Assembly (NCBI GenBank): GCA_020161815.1
Contig: JAIUOP010000019.1
Location: 1-56,406 of the forward strand
DNA length: 56,406 bases
Reading direction: 5' to 3'
Source: Actinomycetota bacterium
GTDB lineage: Bacteria; Actinomycetota; Actinomycetes; Actinomycetales; Dermatophilaceae
The translations under genes and the position numbers were made by a program. The notes under the pieces are model-generated. The model ran no database searches. It was not told where the DNA came from and saw only the letters and a program-made list of their open reading frames with translations. This document shows positions 18,385-27,728 of this stretch, one piece after another (the stretch's first letter is position 1; every line of letters begins with the position of its first letter).

Positions 18385-18908
18385 TGCGCCACGACGTCAG
18401 GCGGATCCACCGGGAGCTGTACGCACCTCCGAGCAGCGACTTCGTCGAGGTCGTCGTGCCGCCACAGCGCCATCTCGCGATCGACGGGCACGGCGACCCG
18501 AACCTCGAGCCCGCCTATCGCGCGGCGGTCGAGTCGCTCTACACCGCGGGGTATGCCGTGCGCGCGGCCCTCAAGGAGCGCACCGGCGCCGACTTCGTCG
18601 TCGGCCCGCTCGAAGGACTGTGGTCCAGCCCTGACCCCACCACCTTCGTCGAGCGCCGCAAGAGTGCGTGGGACTGGACGATGTTGATCCCGTTGCCCGA
18701 GGCCGTGTCCGAGGTCGACATCGCGGGTGGGCTGGAACGCGCGGCGCGGCGTCGGCCCGAGGGCCCCGTCCTGGCCCGCCTGCACCACGAGGTGATGCCG
18801 GCCCGTGGCCTGGAGTTCAACGGGCCGCACCACGAGATCTACCTCGGCGACCCTCGCCGGATGGCGCCAGAGCGGCTCAAGACCGTTCTGCGGCAACCAG
18901 TTCGCTAG
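18384..18908 (+). CDS. GyrI-like small-molecule-binding domain protein
   Basis: A 174-residue protein resembling the GyrI-like/SOUL-type effector-binding domain found alone or in AraC-type regulators. The core is VVVPPQRHLAIDGHGDPNLEPAYRAAVESLYTAGYAVR and the C-terminal ARGLEFNGPHHEIYLGDPRRM. No DNA-binding domain is present. ATG 18384 overlaps the PhzF stop by one base. Its end overlaps the convergent kinase gene by 4 bp. Function unknown; ligand binding is the family expectation. Confidence 0.85.
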   Translation: MRHDVRRIHRELYAPPSSDFVEVVVPPQRHLAIDGHGDPNLEPAYRAAVESLYTAGYAVRAALKERTGADFVVGPLEGLWSSPDPTTFVERRKSAWDWTMLIPLPEAVSEVDIAGGLERAARRRPEGPVLARLHHEVMPARGLEFNGPHHEIYLGDPRRMAPERLKTVLRQPVR

Positions 18909-19801
18909 TCGTCCAACGCCTTCGTCAGGGCGATGTGATGGGAGAGCTCAGCCTCGTCGCCCAGCGCCGACGTCCAGCTCACCTCGAGGCCGGCGCGCAG
19001 CAGGGTCCACCCGAAGGCCGCATCGAGGTCGATCCCCGCCGCCTCGGCGGCGATCGCGACCCGGCGACGCATCGCCGACCGGAAGGTCCGCCCGTCCAGG
19101 TCGCCGGCGCGGTTGCTGAGCAGGGGCAGCAGCTCGAAACCGGGATGGCCGCGCAGGGGCTTGGGGTCGATCGCGCGCCATCGACCCTCTGCGTCGGCGA
19201 GAACGTTCTCGTAGTGCAGGTCCGTGTGCAGCAGTAGGTGCGGGCCGGGTTCTCGGGCCAGGTCCGCGAAGAGGCCGCGCGTCCGATCGGCGATCCGGCG
19301 TGGGACGGCGGGCCGTTGCGCCATGCGTTCGAGGTGTGGGCCGAGGTATGCCGTGAGCTCGGGGAAGGCCGGGGTTGCAGGCACGTTGAGGCGTCGCAGC
19401 AGTGCGCCGACCTCCTGGCAGGCCTCATCGATGGCCACACCGCGCAGGTCGGTGTCGGCATGGAGTCGCTCGAGGAGGAGCAGGCCCTCGGTGGGGTCGG
19501 CGGCATGGAGTCGCACCGCCGCCTGACCGCCCCAGACCTTGAGGGCGAGGTGCTCGGTGGCCATCTCCGGGTGCGGCCAGATGACCTTGAGTGCCCGCGC
19601 ATGGCCGCCCTGCCTGACCGGCAGCACCACGGCCGTCCACCCGGTGCGGGGCTCCCCGTCGACCTCGAGCTGCCAGCGGGCCAGCGCATCCCTGATCCGG
19701 CGCGGCACGGTCCGCACCCAGTCCGCCCCCGCGGGGCCGCCGTCCGCGGGGTAGGACTCGACGCGGGTGACCCAGGCAGGGGGAAGCTCGAGCTCCCTCA
19801 C
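18905..19801 (-). CDS. Aminoglycoside phosphotransferase-like kinase (APH(6)/hydroxyurea kinase family)
   Basis: A 298-residue kinase-fold protein with the phosphotransferase loop LLHTDLHYENVLA (HxDxxxxN) and the downstream metal-binding IDPKPLRGHPGFELLP. N-terminal features (ALKVIWPHPEMATEHLALKVWGG) match the APH_6_hur family, which includes streptomycin 6-kinases. Chromosomal actinobacterial members are often not proven resistance genes, so I would not infer a resistance phenotype. It overlaps the upstream lipoprotein gene by 4 bp (ATGA), so the two are coupled. Confidence 0.85.
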   Translation of the reverse strand: MRELELPPAWVTRVESYPADGGPAGADWVRTVPRRIRDALARWQLEVDGEPRTGWTAVVLPVRQGGHARALKVIWPHPEMATEHLALKVWGGQAAVRLHAADPTEGLLLLERLHADTDLRGVAIDEACQEVGALLRRLNVPATPAFPELTAYLGPHLERMAQRPAVPRRIADRTRGLFADLAREPGPHLLLHTDLHYENVLADAEGRWRAIDPKPLRGHPGFELLPLLSNRAGDLDGRTFRSAMRRRVAIAAEAAGIDLDAAFGWTLLRAGLEVSWTSALGDEAELSHHIALTKALDD

Positions 19802-20784
19802 GTCAGGCCGGGGAAGGCTTGCAGCGCCCCTCCCCAGGCGTGGGTCTGCAACTCGATGTCGGCGAGCTCGTCAGGGACGTACGCCCAGGCGGGGGCCAGG
19901 GATCGGGCATCGAGCGTGGCCAGGTGCGCGCCGTAGGCCGCCCGCAGCCCGGTCATGGTGTGCTCGGCGAGCCGGGCGGCATCCTCGGGGGAGCTGACCG
20001 GGAAGGGAAGCACGACCGAGACCGGCAACTCCGTGGCCATTCCCTGGAGGCCATCGCCCCACCGGCCGACCAGGCGGTCGAGCCACGCGGTCGTCGCGAC
20101 CGCGCGAGAGCGCTGGCTCGTCGGGGAGCTCTCCTTCGGGGAGCGCACCACGACCACGTCGAACAGCCTCCGCGCACGGTGCGCCACCTCGAGGACCGGC
20201 CCGAGCGTGGCGGGTGCGTGCTCCGAGGAGCTCGTGCTCGTCGGGTCGAACGGGATGACCGATCCCGGTGCCGGGCCCGTGGGGTCGAGGAGCGAGGCGG
20301 CGGCGAGGCGTTGCCCCATCAGGCTGAGGACGGTCGGTCCCAGGGTGACGTCAACGGCCTGCAGGTCGCGCACCGCCTCCACGGCCCGTCGCTCGGCTGC
20401 CGCGAGGGACGTCGTGCTCGGTGGGGCGGTGGATGACGTGTCAGCAGCATCCTCAGCCGCAGCGACGACCCGCTCCGGGACCCCGCCCCGCCGGAGCGCA
20501 TCGGCCACGGTCAGGGCCTGGGTCGTGTGCAGGCCGGCGAGCGTGGGAGCGGGCTCCTGCGTGAGGCTCGCTGCCTCCCGGGCCAGTGCCAGGGTACTGC
20601 CGACGAGGGCGAGCAGAGCCGCCTCGCCGGGCACCTTGGCGCGGCGTGGCACCAGGGGGAGCTCCGGGGCGTCCTCCTCGAGCCGGACCCCGCAGCCGGT
20701 CAGTCCGAGGATCCCGCCGAGGAGGGCCGCCCCGGTGACGACGCGTCGCGTCGGTCCGGTGCTCGGAGGCGCTCCAGCAGGCAT
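19798..20784 (-). CDS. Lipoprotein with DUF4439 (ferritin-like) domain
   Basis: A 328-residue predicted lipoprotein with twin-arginine-like start (TRRVVTGAALLGGILGLTGC) and lipobox cysteine near residue 30. The remainder is Ala-rich and helical, with helix pairs resembling DUF4439 ferritin-like proteins encoded beside rimP in many actinobacteria. I preferred ATG 20784, which has AAAGG at a usable distance, over ATG 20793, which abuts it. Divergent from rimP. Function unknown. Confidence 0.7.
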   Translation of the reverse strand: MPAGAPPSTGPTRRVVTGAALLGGILGLTGCGVRLEEDAPELPLVPRRAKVPGEAALLALVGSTLALAREAASLTQEPAPTLAGLHTTQALTVADALRRGGVPERVVAAAEDAADTSSTAPPSTTSLAAAERRAVEAVRDLQAVDVTLGPTVLSLMGQRLAAASLLDPTGPAPGSVIPFDPTSTSSSEHAPATLGPVLEVAHRARRLFDVVVVRSPKESSPTSQRSRAVATTAWLDRLVGRWGDGLQGMATELPVSVVLPFPVSSPEDAARLAEHTMTGLRAAYGAHLATLDARSLAPAWAYVPDELADIELQTHAWGGALQAFPGLT

Positions 20785-20827
20785 GTCCGGCATCCTTTCA
20801 CGGCTGCACCCTCCCCTCGAGGTGACC

Positions 20828-20833
20828 TAGAGT
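20828..20833 (+). promoter_or_regulatory. -10 box for the rimP-nusA-infB operon
   Basis: TAGAGT 54 nt before ATG 20887 gives a short leader with an AGAGAGGA ribosome-binding site. Confidence 0.45.
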
Positions 20834-20886
20834 GGTGCTCCCGCGGGCCCGATGGTCCCGGCCCAACTGCAGAGAGAGGACGCGAC

Positions 20887-21420
20887 ATGGCCAGCACCGA
20901 CCGGTTGACCCCCGTCGTCGTCCAGGCCCTCCACGGGAGCGGCTTCGTGCTCGAGGGCATCTCCCTGACCCCGGCCGGGCGCCGCACCGTCGTGCGCGTC
21001 ACCGTCGACCGCGACCTCGTCGACCGCGATGTCGTCGACACCCCGAGTGAGCCGCTGTCGCTGGACGATGTCGCGGAGGCGACCCACCTGGTCAGTGCGG
21101 CGCTCGACGACTCCGACGCCATGGGCGAGGCCCCCTACACCCTCGAGGTCAGCTCCTACGGCGTGAGCCGCCCCCTCGTGGAGCGACGGCACTACGCGCG
21201 CAACGTCGGCCGGCTGGTGACCTTCCGGGGGGAGGGCGAGCCGGTGACGGGGCGCATCCGATCGGTCGACCGCGCTGCGGTCACCATCGAGGTCCCCGCG
21301 CACGGCAAGACCCCCGCCCGCACCGACACCCTGGACCTGGCGACGATCCGAGAAGGTGTGGTCCAGATCGAGTTCAACCGCCCGGACGAGGAGTCCACCG
21401 GCGAGGACGAGGAGCACTGA
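20887..21420 (+). CDS. rimP: Ribosome maturation factor RimP
   Basis: Needed for maturation of the 30S subunit. The 177-residue protein has the RimP N-terminal domain (VVRVTVDRD, LSLDDVAEATHLVSAALDD, YTLEVSSYGVSRPLVERRHYARNVGR) and the SH3-like C-terminal domain, followed by an acidic tail (DEESTGEDEEH). It opens the conserved rimP-nusA-ylxR-infB operon, with only 3 bp before nusA. Confidence 0.96.
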   Translation: MASTDRLTPVVVQALHGSGFVLEGISLTPAGRRTVVRVTVDRDLVDRDVVDTPSEPLSLDDVAEATHLVSAALDDSDAMGEAPYTLEVSSYGVSRPLVERRHYARNVGRLVTFRGEGEPVTGRIRSVDRAAVTIEVPAHGKTPARTDTLDLATIREGVVQIEFNRPDEESTGEDEEH

Positions 21421-21423
21421 CCC

Positions 21424-22464
21424 ATGGACATCGACCTGGCCGCCCTGCGGGCCCTCGAGCGCGAGCGGGACGTCTCCCTCGACGTCCTCGTGCCGGCGAT
21501 CGAGCAGGCGCTGCTCCTGGCCTACCAGCGCACCGAGGGTGCCTACCGCCACGCTCGCGCCGAGCTCGACCGCAAGACCGGCCATGTCGTCATCTGGGCC
21601 CGCGAGGAGACGGTGGTCCCCGCCGAGGAGGGCGCGCTCGACGAGGACGGCGAGCCGGCGCGCCCGCGGCGCGAGGTCGGCCCGGAGTTCGACGACACCC
21701 CCACCGGCTTCGGCCGCGTCGCGGCCGCCACCGCCCGGCAGGTCATCGTGCAGCGCCTGCGCGACCTGGAGGACGAGGCGATCCTCGGTGACTTCCGCGG
21801 GCGCGAGGGGGACGTCGTCGCCGGCGTCATCCAGCAGTCCCCGGACCCGCGGCACGTGACCGTCGACTTCGGCACCGTCGAGGGCATCCTGCCCACGGCC
21901 GAGCAGGTGCCGGGGGAGAAGTACGTCCACGGCGAGCGCCTGCGCACCTTCGTGGTCAGCGTCAAGCGAGGCCCCAAGGGGCCGATCATCGGGCTCTCGC
22001 GCACCCACCCGAACCTCGTCCGGCGGCTCTTCGCCCTCGAGGTCCCGGAGATCGCCGACGGCAGCGTGGAGATCGCCGCGCTGGCGCGCGAGGCGGGGCA
22101 CCGCACCAAGATGGCGGTGCGCTCCAAGGTCCCCGGCCTGGGCGCCAAGGGCGCCTGCATCGGGCCGATGGGCTCCCGCGTGCGGGCTGTCATGGCCGAG
22201 CTCCACGGCGAGAAGATCGACATCGTGGACTGGAGCGAGGACCCGGCGGAGTTCATCGCCGCCGCCCTCAGCCCGGCCCGGGTCAACTCGGTCGAGATCG
22301 TGGATCGCGCGACGAAGTCGGCCCGCGTCGTCGTGCCCGACTACCAGCTCTCCCTCGCGATCGGTCGTGAAGGGCAGAACGCCCGCCTCGCGGCCAAGCT
22401 GACGGGATGGCGGATCGACATCCGACCGGACAACGCGCCCCCGGCCGCTGGGCACGACGCGTGA
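21424..22464 (+). CDS. nusA: Transcription termination/antitermination protein NusA
   Basis: A 346-residue RNA-polymerase-associated factor: NusA N-terminal domain (1-about 130), S1 domain around [32 protein letters not shown], then two KH domains ([34 protein letters not shown] and [27 protein letters not shown]). It lacks the acidic repeats of E. coli NusA, normal for actinobacteria. It starts 3 bp after rimP. Confidence 0.97.
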   Translation: MDIDLAALRALERERDVSLDVLVPAIEQALLLAYQRTEGAYRHARAELDRKTGHVVIWAREETVVPAEEGALDEDGEPARPRREVGPEFDDTPTGFGRVAAATARQVIVQRLRDLEDEAILGDFRGREGDVVAGVIQQSPDPRHVTVDFGTVEGILPTAEQVPGEKYVHGERLRTFVVSVKRGPKGPIIGLSRTHPNLVRRLFALEVPEIADGSVEIAALAREAGHRTKMAVRSKVPGLGAKGACIGPMGSRVRAVMAELHGEKIDIVDWSEDPAEFIAAALSPARVNSVEIVDRATKSARVVVPDYQLSLAIGREGQNARLAAKLTGWRIDIRPDNAPPAAGHDA

Positions 22465-22475
22465 CCCGGACGCGC

Positions 22476-22481
22476 TAGAAT
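22476..22481 (+). promoter_or_regulatory. Internal -10 box (TAGAAT) before ylxR-infB
   Basis: TAGAAT overlaps the first possible ylxR start (ATG 22480). If used, it would start transcripts near 22488 and force a downstream ylxR start (GTG 22552), with infB still expressed. Confidence 0.35.
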
Positions 22482-22890
22482 GGGCGGGTCCGACCGGACT
22501 GGAACCCGTTCTCCGGCTGTCGGCACGAGCATCCCGGTTCCCCGTGAGCCGGTGCGCACGTGCATCGGCTGTCGTGGCACGGATAGCTGGTCGGCACTTC
22601 TGCGAGTGGTCGCCGAGTCGGCCGCGGTCCCGGGTCCCGTGCCCGTGGTCGTGACACCCGACCCGCGGCACCGATCCGGAGGGCGTGGCGCCTGGCTGCA
22701 CCCCACGGTCGCGTGTTGTGAACTGGCTCTCCGACGCCGGGCCTTCGCCCGGGCGCTGCGTGTCAGCGCCCCGGTCGATGCCGGTGCCGTCATGGCCTTC
22801 GTCACCGCCCACTCGCAGGCAGATGTCCGTCCGATGGGAACCGAAAGCGGGTTTGACGCTGATGAGCGCCCGATGAGTACTCAGCAATGA
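22480..22890 (+). CDS. ylxR: YlxR (DUF448) family RNA-binding protein
   Basis: A small protein between nusA and infB with the family signature [12 protein letters not shown] and the C-terminal half [30 protein letters not shown] segment. YlxR proteins bind nucleic acid and have been linked to RNase P and transcription control in Firmicutes. ATG 22480 gives 136 residues with a 24-residue extension before the conserved core; GTG 22552 would start directly at VRTCIGCR. The tail beyond about residue 105 is not conserved in the family. Confidence 0.88.
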   Translation: MGGSDRTGTRSPAVGTSIPVPREPVRTCIGCRGTDSWSALLRVVAESAAVPGPVPVVVTPDPRHRSGGRGAWLHPTVACCELALRRRAFARALRVSAPVDAGAVMAFVTAHSQADVRPMGTESGFDADERPMSTQQ

Positions 22891-22950
22891 GCACCACCCA
22901 GCAGTAACGACGGTCCGCGCCACCCCGGCCTGGACCCGAAAAGGAGAAAC

Positions 22951-25722
22951 GTGTCCAAGGTCCGTGTGAGCGCACTCGCCAAGGAGCTCGGAGTCACCAG
23001 CAAGGTGCTCCTCGAGCGACTCAACGAGATGGGCGAGTACGTCAAGAGCGCAAGCTCGACGGTCGAGGCGCCGGTGGTCCGGCGTGTCAAGGAGAAGTAC
23101 CCCGTGCAGGCGCCCGCCGAGAAGGCGGCGCCCGCCCCCGCGGCGAAGGCTCCTGCCTCCGCGGCTCCCGCAGCCGCTCCCAGTGCCCCGGCACCGGCAG
23201 CGCCCGCTCCCGCAGTCCCGGCAGCACCGGCGGCCTCCGCGCCGCCCGCCCCGGCACCGAGTGCGCCCGCTCCGGCCGCGCCGGCTCCGAGCGCGCCCAC
23301 TCCGGCGCCGTCCGCGCCCGCAGCCCCGGCCGCCGCGTCGCCGGCTGCCCCGGCGGCGCGCGAGGCCGGCTCCGGCTCCGCCGCCACGCCCGGTGCCCCG
23401 CGCCCGGGCACCCGTCCCGGCCAGCCGCGTCCGGGCAACAACCCGTTCGCTCCCAGCCAGGGCATGGGTCGTCCGCCCCGTGAGGGCGGCGCCGGCACGG
23501 CGGCTCCCCGCCCCGGCAACAACCCGTTCGCCCCCAGCCAGGGCATGCCGCGACCGCCGGCTGGTCGCGGAGCACCCGGTCCGCGTCCCGGCGGCCCGCG
23601 GCCGAGCCCGGGCATGATGCCGGGCCGGTCGGCGGTGGCTCGTCCCGGTGAGCGCCCGGCGCGCCCCGGTGCTCGCCCCGGTGCCGGCGCTCGGCCCGGC
23701 GCTCCCGGGGCCGGCGGCTTCGCCGGTCGTCCCGGTGGTGGCGGCTTCGGTGGTCGTCCCGGTGGTGGCCCCGGTGGTCGGGGTGGCACACAGGGTGCCT
23801 TCGGTCGCGGTGGCGGCCGTCCCCAGCGGGGTCGGAAGTCCAAGCGTGCGAAGCGCATGGAGTTCGAGGAGATGCAGGCACCCACGATCGGTGGCGTGAC
23901 CGTTCCCCGCGGGGACGGCACCACGATCGTGCAGGTCCGGCAGGGTGCCTCGCTCACCGACTTCGCCGACAAGATCAACGCCAACCCGGCGTCGTTGGTC
24001 ACCGTGCTGTTCCACCTCGGTGAGATGGCGACGGCGACCCAGAGCCTGGACGAGGACACCTTCAAGGTCCTCGGATCCGAGCTCGGCTACGACATCCGCA
24101 TGGTCACGCCCGAGGAGGAGGAGAAGGAGCTCTTCGACTCCTTCAACATCGACCTCGAGATCGGCATCGAGGGTGAGGACGACGAGGACCTGGAGGCTCG
24201 CCCGCCGGTCGTCACCGTCATGGGTCACGTCGACCACGGCAAGACCCGCCTGCTCGACGCCATCCGCAATGCCAACGTGCAGGGCGGCGAGGCCGGTGGC
24301 ATCACCCAGCACATCGGCGCCTACCAGATCCGCAAGGAGCACGAAGGCATCGAGCGGCCGATCACCTTCATCGACACCCCCGGTCACGAGGCCTTCACGG
24401 CCATGCGTGCCCGTGGTGCCAAGGTGACCGACATCGCGATCCTCGTCGTCGCCGCCGACGACGGCGTCATGCCGCAGACCATCGAGGCGCTCAACCACGC
24501 CCAGGCCGCGGACGTGCCGATCGTCGTCGCCGTCAACAAGATCGACGTCGAGGGCGCGAACCCGAGCAAGATCCGCCAGCAGCTCACCGAGTACAACCTC
24601 GTGGCCGAGGAGTACGGCGGCGACACGATGTTCGTCGACGTCTCGGCCAAGCAGGGCATCAACATCGACGAGCTCCTCGAGGCCGTCCTCCTCACGGCGG
24701 ACGCCGCGCTCGACCTGCGCGCCAACCCGGACAAGGACGCCCGAGGCGTCGCGATCGAGGCCAACCTCGACCGTGGCCGAGGTGCGACCGCGACGGTGCT
24801 CATCCAGAGCGGCACGCTGCGCGTCGGGGACGCCATCGTCACCGGCAGCTCCTACGGCCGCGTGCGCGCCATGCTCGACGAGCACGGTGCGCAGGTCGCC
24901 GAGGCGCTGCCCTCGCGGCCGGTCCAGGTGCTCGGCCTGTCCTCGGTGCCGCGCGCCGGTGACACCTTCGTGGTGGCCCCGGACGACCGCACGGCCCGCC
25001 AGATCGCCGAGAAGCGTGAGGCCAACGACCGTCAGGCCTCGCTGGCCAAGGCCCGCAAGCGGATCTCGCTCGAGGACCTCAACCAGGCGCTCGCCGCGGG
25101 CAAGGTCGACACGCTCAACCTCATCCTCAAGGGCGATGTCTCCGGTTCCGTCGAGGCCCTGGAGGACGCGCTCCTCCAGATCGACGTGGGCGACGACGTC
25201 GACCTGCGGATCATCGACCGCGGTGTCGGTGCCATCACGATGAACAACATCAACCTCGCGATGGCCTCGAACGCGATCATCATCGGCTTCAACGTGCGCG
25301 CGGAGGGGCAGAACGCCGACTACGCCGAGCGCGAGGGTGTCGAGATCCGCTACTACTCGGTCATCTACCAGGCGATCGAGGAGATCGAGGCGGCGCTCAA
25401 GGGCATGCTCAAGCCGGAGTTCGAGGAGGTCGAGCTCGGCACGGCCGAGATCCGCGAGATCTTCCGGTCGAGCAAGTTCGGCAACATCGCCGGCTCGATC
25501 GTCCGCAGTGGCGAGATCCGTCGTGGCTCCAAGGCGCGGATCACCCGCGACGGTGTCGTCATCGCGGAGAACGTCGAGATCGCCGGCCTGCGCCGGTTCA
25601 AGGACGATGTCGTCGAGGTCCGCGAGGGCTACGAGTGCGGCATCAACCTGGGGTCGCACAACGACCTCCAGCTCGGCGACCTGATCGCCACCTACGAGAT
25701 GCGCGAGAAGCCGCGCGCCTGA
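22951..25722 (+). CDS. infB: Translation initiation factor IF-2
   Basis: The GTPase that brings fMet-tRNA to the 30S subunit. The 923-residue protein starts at GTG 22951 ([23 protein letters not shown]2_N). A Pro/Ala/Gly/Arg-rich disordered region of about 240 residues follows, including two copies of [14 protein letters not shown]. Then come a second IF2_N domain, the G domain (GHVDHGKT G1, DTPGHEAF G3, NKID G4) and domains II-IV. An AAAAGGAGAAAC ribosome-binding site is visible. Strong hairpins follow the stop. Confidence 0.98.
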   Translation: MSKVRVSALAKELGVTSKVLLERLNEMGEYVKSASSTVEAPVVRRVKEKYPVQAPAEKAAPAPAAKAPASAAPAAAPSAPAPAAPAPAVPAAPAASAPPAPAPSAPAPAAPAPSAPTPAPSAPAAPAAASPAAPAAREAGSGSAATPGAPRPGTRPGQPRPGNNPFAPSQGMGRPPREGGAGTAAPRPGNNPFAPSQGMPRPPAGRGAPGPRPGGPRPSPGMMPGRSAVARPGERPARPGARPGAGARPGAPGAGGFAGRPGGGGFGGRPGGGPGGRGGTQGAFGRGGGRPQRGRKSKRAKRMEFEEMQAPTIGGVTVPRGDGTTIVQVRQGASLTDFADKINANPASLVTVLFHLGEMATATQSLDEDTFKVLGSELGYDIRMVTPEEEEKELFDSFNIDLEIGIEGEDDEDLEARPPVVTVMGHVDHGKTRLLDAIRNANVQGGEAGGITQHIGAYQIRKEHEGIERPITFIDTPGHEAFTAMRARGAKVTDIAILVVAADDGVMPQTIEALNHAQAADVPIVVAVNKIDVEGANPSKIRQQLTEYNLVAEEYGGDTMFVDVSAKQGINIDELLEAVLLTADAALDLRANPDKDARGVAIEANLDRGRGATATVLIQSGTLRVGDAIVTGSSYGRVRAMLDEHGAQVAEALPSRPVQVLGLSSVPRAGDTFVVAPDDRTARQIAEKREANDRQASLAKARKRISLEDLNQALAAGKVDTLNLILKGDVSGSVEALEDALLQIDVGDDVDLRIIDRGVGAITMNNINLAMASNAIIIGFNVRAEGQNADYAEREGVEIRYYSVIYQAIEEIEAALKGMLKPEFEEVELGTAEIREIFRSSKFGNIAGSIVRSGEIRRGSKARITRDGVVIAENVEIAGLRRFKDDVVEVREGYECGINLGSHNDLQLGDLIATYEMREKPRA

Positions 25723-25740
25723 CGCACGGCACCTCCGCAC

Positions 25741-25804
25741 GGTGAGCGGGCGGCATACGGAGAGCTTCCGTATGCCGCCCGCTTCCGTATGCCGTCCGCT
25801 CACC
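25741..25804 (+). terminator. infB terminator with one left arm and two competing right arms
   Basis: The left arm 25745-25761 pairs perfectly over 17 bp with 25767-25783 (5-nt loop). The arm extended to 25741 also pairs over 21 bp, with one G-T, with 25784-25804. The two right arms are direct repeats of each other. All three arms contain the GGCATAC/GTATGCC heptamer. Confidence 0.75.
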
Positions 25805-25819
25805 GACCGTTGGCCGCGC

Positions 25820-25871
25820 CCCGGAGTGGACATCTTTCCGTGCTGGGACACGGAAGGATGTCCACTCCGGG
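25820..25871. terminator. Long inverted repeat between convergent infB and DyP genes
   Basis: Arms of 23 nt (25820-25842 and 25849-25871) match with a single G-T pair around a 6-nt loop. Immediately beyond the infB terminator and 11 bp from the DyP stop, it probably ends minus-strand transcription. Confidence 0.75.
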
Positions 25872-25881
25872 CGCCCTCGCG

Positions 25882-27099
25882 TCAGGCGAACAGACGCTCG
25901 CCCAGCAGCTCACCGTCCCGGGCGCCCGGGAGGATCGCGAAGACCGCCGAGCCGACGGGGGTGGTCCAGAGGTTGAGCAGGTCCTTGTCGGCGAGGCGCT
26001 GCTGCACCGGCACGAACTGCCGCACCGGGTCGGCCATGAACGCGGCGAAGAGCAGCCCGCTGTCCGAGAGCGATCCCTCGGTCGGCGCGTCGTCGTACGA
26101 GTAGGGCCGGCGCAGGAAGCGCTCGTGGGGGGCCATGGCATGAGCCCGTCGCAGGTGGGCGCCGTCGTCGATGACGTGGAAACCCAGCGAGTCCTTGGCG
26201 TTCAGGTCCGCGATCGCCGTCGCCGTCGCCCCGGCAGGAGCGGTCACCGGCGCGCCGGTGTCGAGCCGGCGACCGATCGCGTTCTCGCGGGAGAGGCGGT
26301 CGACCCGGTCCCAGGTGTCCAGCGTCATCCGGATCCGGCGCAGCACGAGTGCGGAGCCGCCGACCAGCCAGGCCGGGCCCTCGTCGCCGCACCAGAGCAG
26401 GCCGGCGTCACGGCCGGCGACCTCCGGTTGCACGGTGCCGTCGACCTGACCCATGAGGTTGCGCATCGGGTGGTGCTCGCCCTCGAAGGGTTCCCGGAAG
26501 CCGCGCTGGACCCAGCGCAGGGTGCACAGCGGCTCGATCGCGGTGAGCAGCCGGCGCTGGGCGTGGGCGAGCGTGGTCGGGCTCTCTGCGCACAGCTGGA
26601 GGAGCAGGTCGCCACCGGACCAGCGCTCCTCGATCCGGTCGATCGAGAACGCCGGGAGCGGAGCCAGCCACGCGGGCACCGTCGCTCCGGCCCGCGCGAC
26701 GAGGGCGGGTCCGACACCGACAGTGACGGTGAGTCCCGCCGTGACGGCGGCCAGCTCGGGCTCCTGGTCGGTGACGGGGGCGGCCCCCGTCATGAGGCGT
26801 TCGATGTCGTCGGTGAGGACGGTGAAGAGGCGCCGCACCGCGTCGCGGTCGACATCGGGGCGCAGGTCGAGGGCGGCGAACGCGGCATACGTCTGGGGTC
26901 GATCGGCGATGCCGCCCTGGTGCTCGCCCCGGAAGGGCCGCACGGACGTGGCCGGGTCCGCGTCCTGGGGCCGGGGCGGGGCACCACGTGGGGAGCCATC
27001 GCTCGCGCTCCAGCCGGCCAGGGCGAAGGCGCCGGCGGCCCCGGCGGCGGAGGCGAGCAGCCCCCGCCGCGCGGGACCACCGGTGGTGGTGGCCGTCAT
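25882..27099 (-). CDS. DyP-type heme peroxidase, Tat-exported (EfeB-like)
   Basis: A 405-residue dye-decolourising peroxidase. The N-terminus has a Tat-like signal (ARRGLLASAAGAAGAFALAG). The ferredoxin-like halves contain the GxxDG heme motif as GQVDGT and the proximal-histidine region around HLRRAHAMAPHERFLRRPYSY. EfeB-class members extract iron from heme or act as extracytoplasmic peroxidases. ATG 27099 overlaps the stop of the copper-chaperone gene (ATGA), so they are one operon. No efeU or efeO genes are nearby. Confidence 0.92.
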   Translation of the reverse strand: MTATTTGGPARRGLLASAAGAAGAFALAGWSASDGSPRGAPPRPQDADPATSVRPFRGEHQGGIADRPQTYAAFAALDLRPDVDRDAVRRLFTVLTDDIERLMTGAAPVTDQEPELAAVTAGLTVTVGVGPALVARAGATVPAWLAPLPAFSIDRIEERWSGGDLLLQLCAESPTTLAHAQRRLLTAIEPLCTLRWVQRGFREPFEGEHHPMRNLMGQVDGTVQPEVAGRDAGLLWCGDEGPAWLVGGSALVLRRIRMTLDTWDRVDRLSRENAIGRRLDTGAPVTAPAGATATAIADLNAKDSLGFHVIDDGAHLRRAHAMAPHERFLRRPYSYDDAPTEGSLSDSGLLFAAFMADPVRQFVPVQQRLADKDLLNLWTTPVGSAVFAILPGARDGELLGERLFA

Positions 27100-27659
27100 T
27101 GGCTCGGTGACGGAGTGGGCACGTAGCTCTCCTGCGCACCCGGGAAGGCGCGCACGGAGGCGGTGACCTCCACGGGCCCGCTGTCGGTGTCCAGCGTGAG
27201 GGTGACCTCGGAGCCGACCTTGAGCTCTTGGGTCAGGCCCATGACCATGAGGTGGTTCGCGCCCGGCGCGAGCACGAAGGTGCCACCGGCGGGCACGGTG
27301 AAGCCGTCCAGGTCCTTCTGCATCTGCATGGTGCCGGAGGCGTTCTTGACGGTCTCGTGCGTCTCCACCATGGAGCCGGCCGGGCTCATGCCGCCGGTGA
27401 CCTGGATGTCCTTGTCGGTGGCGTTGGTCAGCGTGCCGAAGACACCGGTCATCGACATCGAGCCCGCGGGCATCGAGTCGGTCGACTTGGCCCAGCCGTC
27501 GACCAGGGTGAGGGCGGGAGCCGAGGCCGATGCCGAGGCCGTCGAGGCCGCGGGGGTCGAGGTGGCATCGCTCGTGGACGAGCCCGAGCCGCCACAGGCG
27601 GCCAGGGTGAGGGTGAGCAGGCCGGCGCATGCGCCGGCCAGGACTGTGCGTGCGTGCAT
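27096..27659 (-). CDS. PCuAC-family extracytoplasmic copper chaperone lipoprotein
   Basis: A 187-residue lipoprotein with signal ending LTLAACGGSG (lipobox Cys22), a Ser/Thr/Ala linker and a DUF461/PCuAC domain. The copper ligands fit the family H/M pattern: ETHETVKNASGTMQM followed by APGANHLMVMGL. PCuAC proteins deliver Cu(I) to cytochrome oxidase outside the membrane. Here it is coupled to a DyP peroxidase, an arrangement seen in other actinobacteria. Confidence 0.9.
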   Translation of the reverse strand: MHARTVLAGACAGLLTLTLAACGGSGSSTSDATSTPAASTASASASAPALTLVDGWAKSTDSMPAGSMSMTGVFGTLTNATDKDIQVTGGMSPAGSMVETHETVKNASGTMQMQKDLDGFTVPAGGTFVLAPGANHLMVMGLTQELKVGSEVTLTLDTDSGPVEVTASVRAFPGAQESYVPTPSPSQ

Positions 27660-27728
27660 GGGAGTGTTCCTGTCTGACGAGAAGAGAAGCGTGCGGGGGC
27701 CGGGCCCGACCCCGACACGGTCGCCGGG

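Noticed and set aside
18905..19801. Acquired aminoglycoside-resistance gene
   Set aside because: Only family-level similarity, chromosomal context and native base composition; no mobile signature.
20827..25851. Very long minus-strand open frame antisense to rimP-nusA-infB
   Set aside because: It is an artefact of GC-rich third codon positions; composition is repetitive Arg/Asp/Val/Leu/Gly, with no domain, and the plus strand carries well-known genes.
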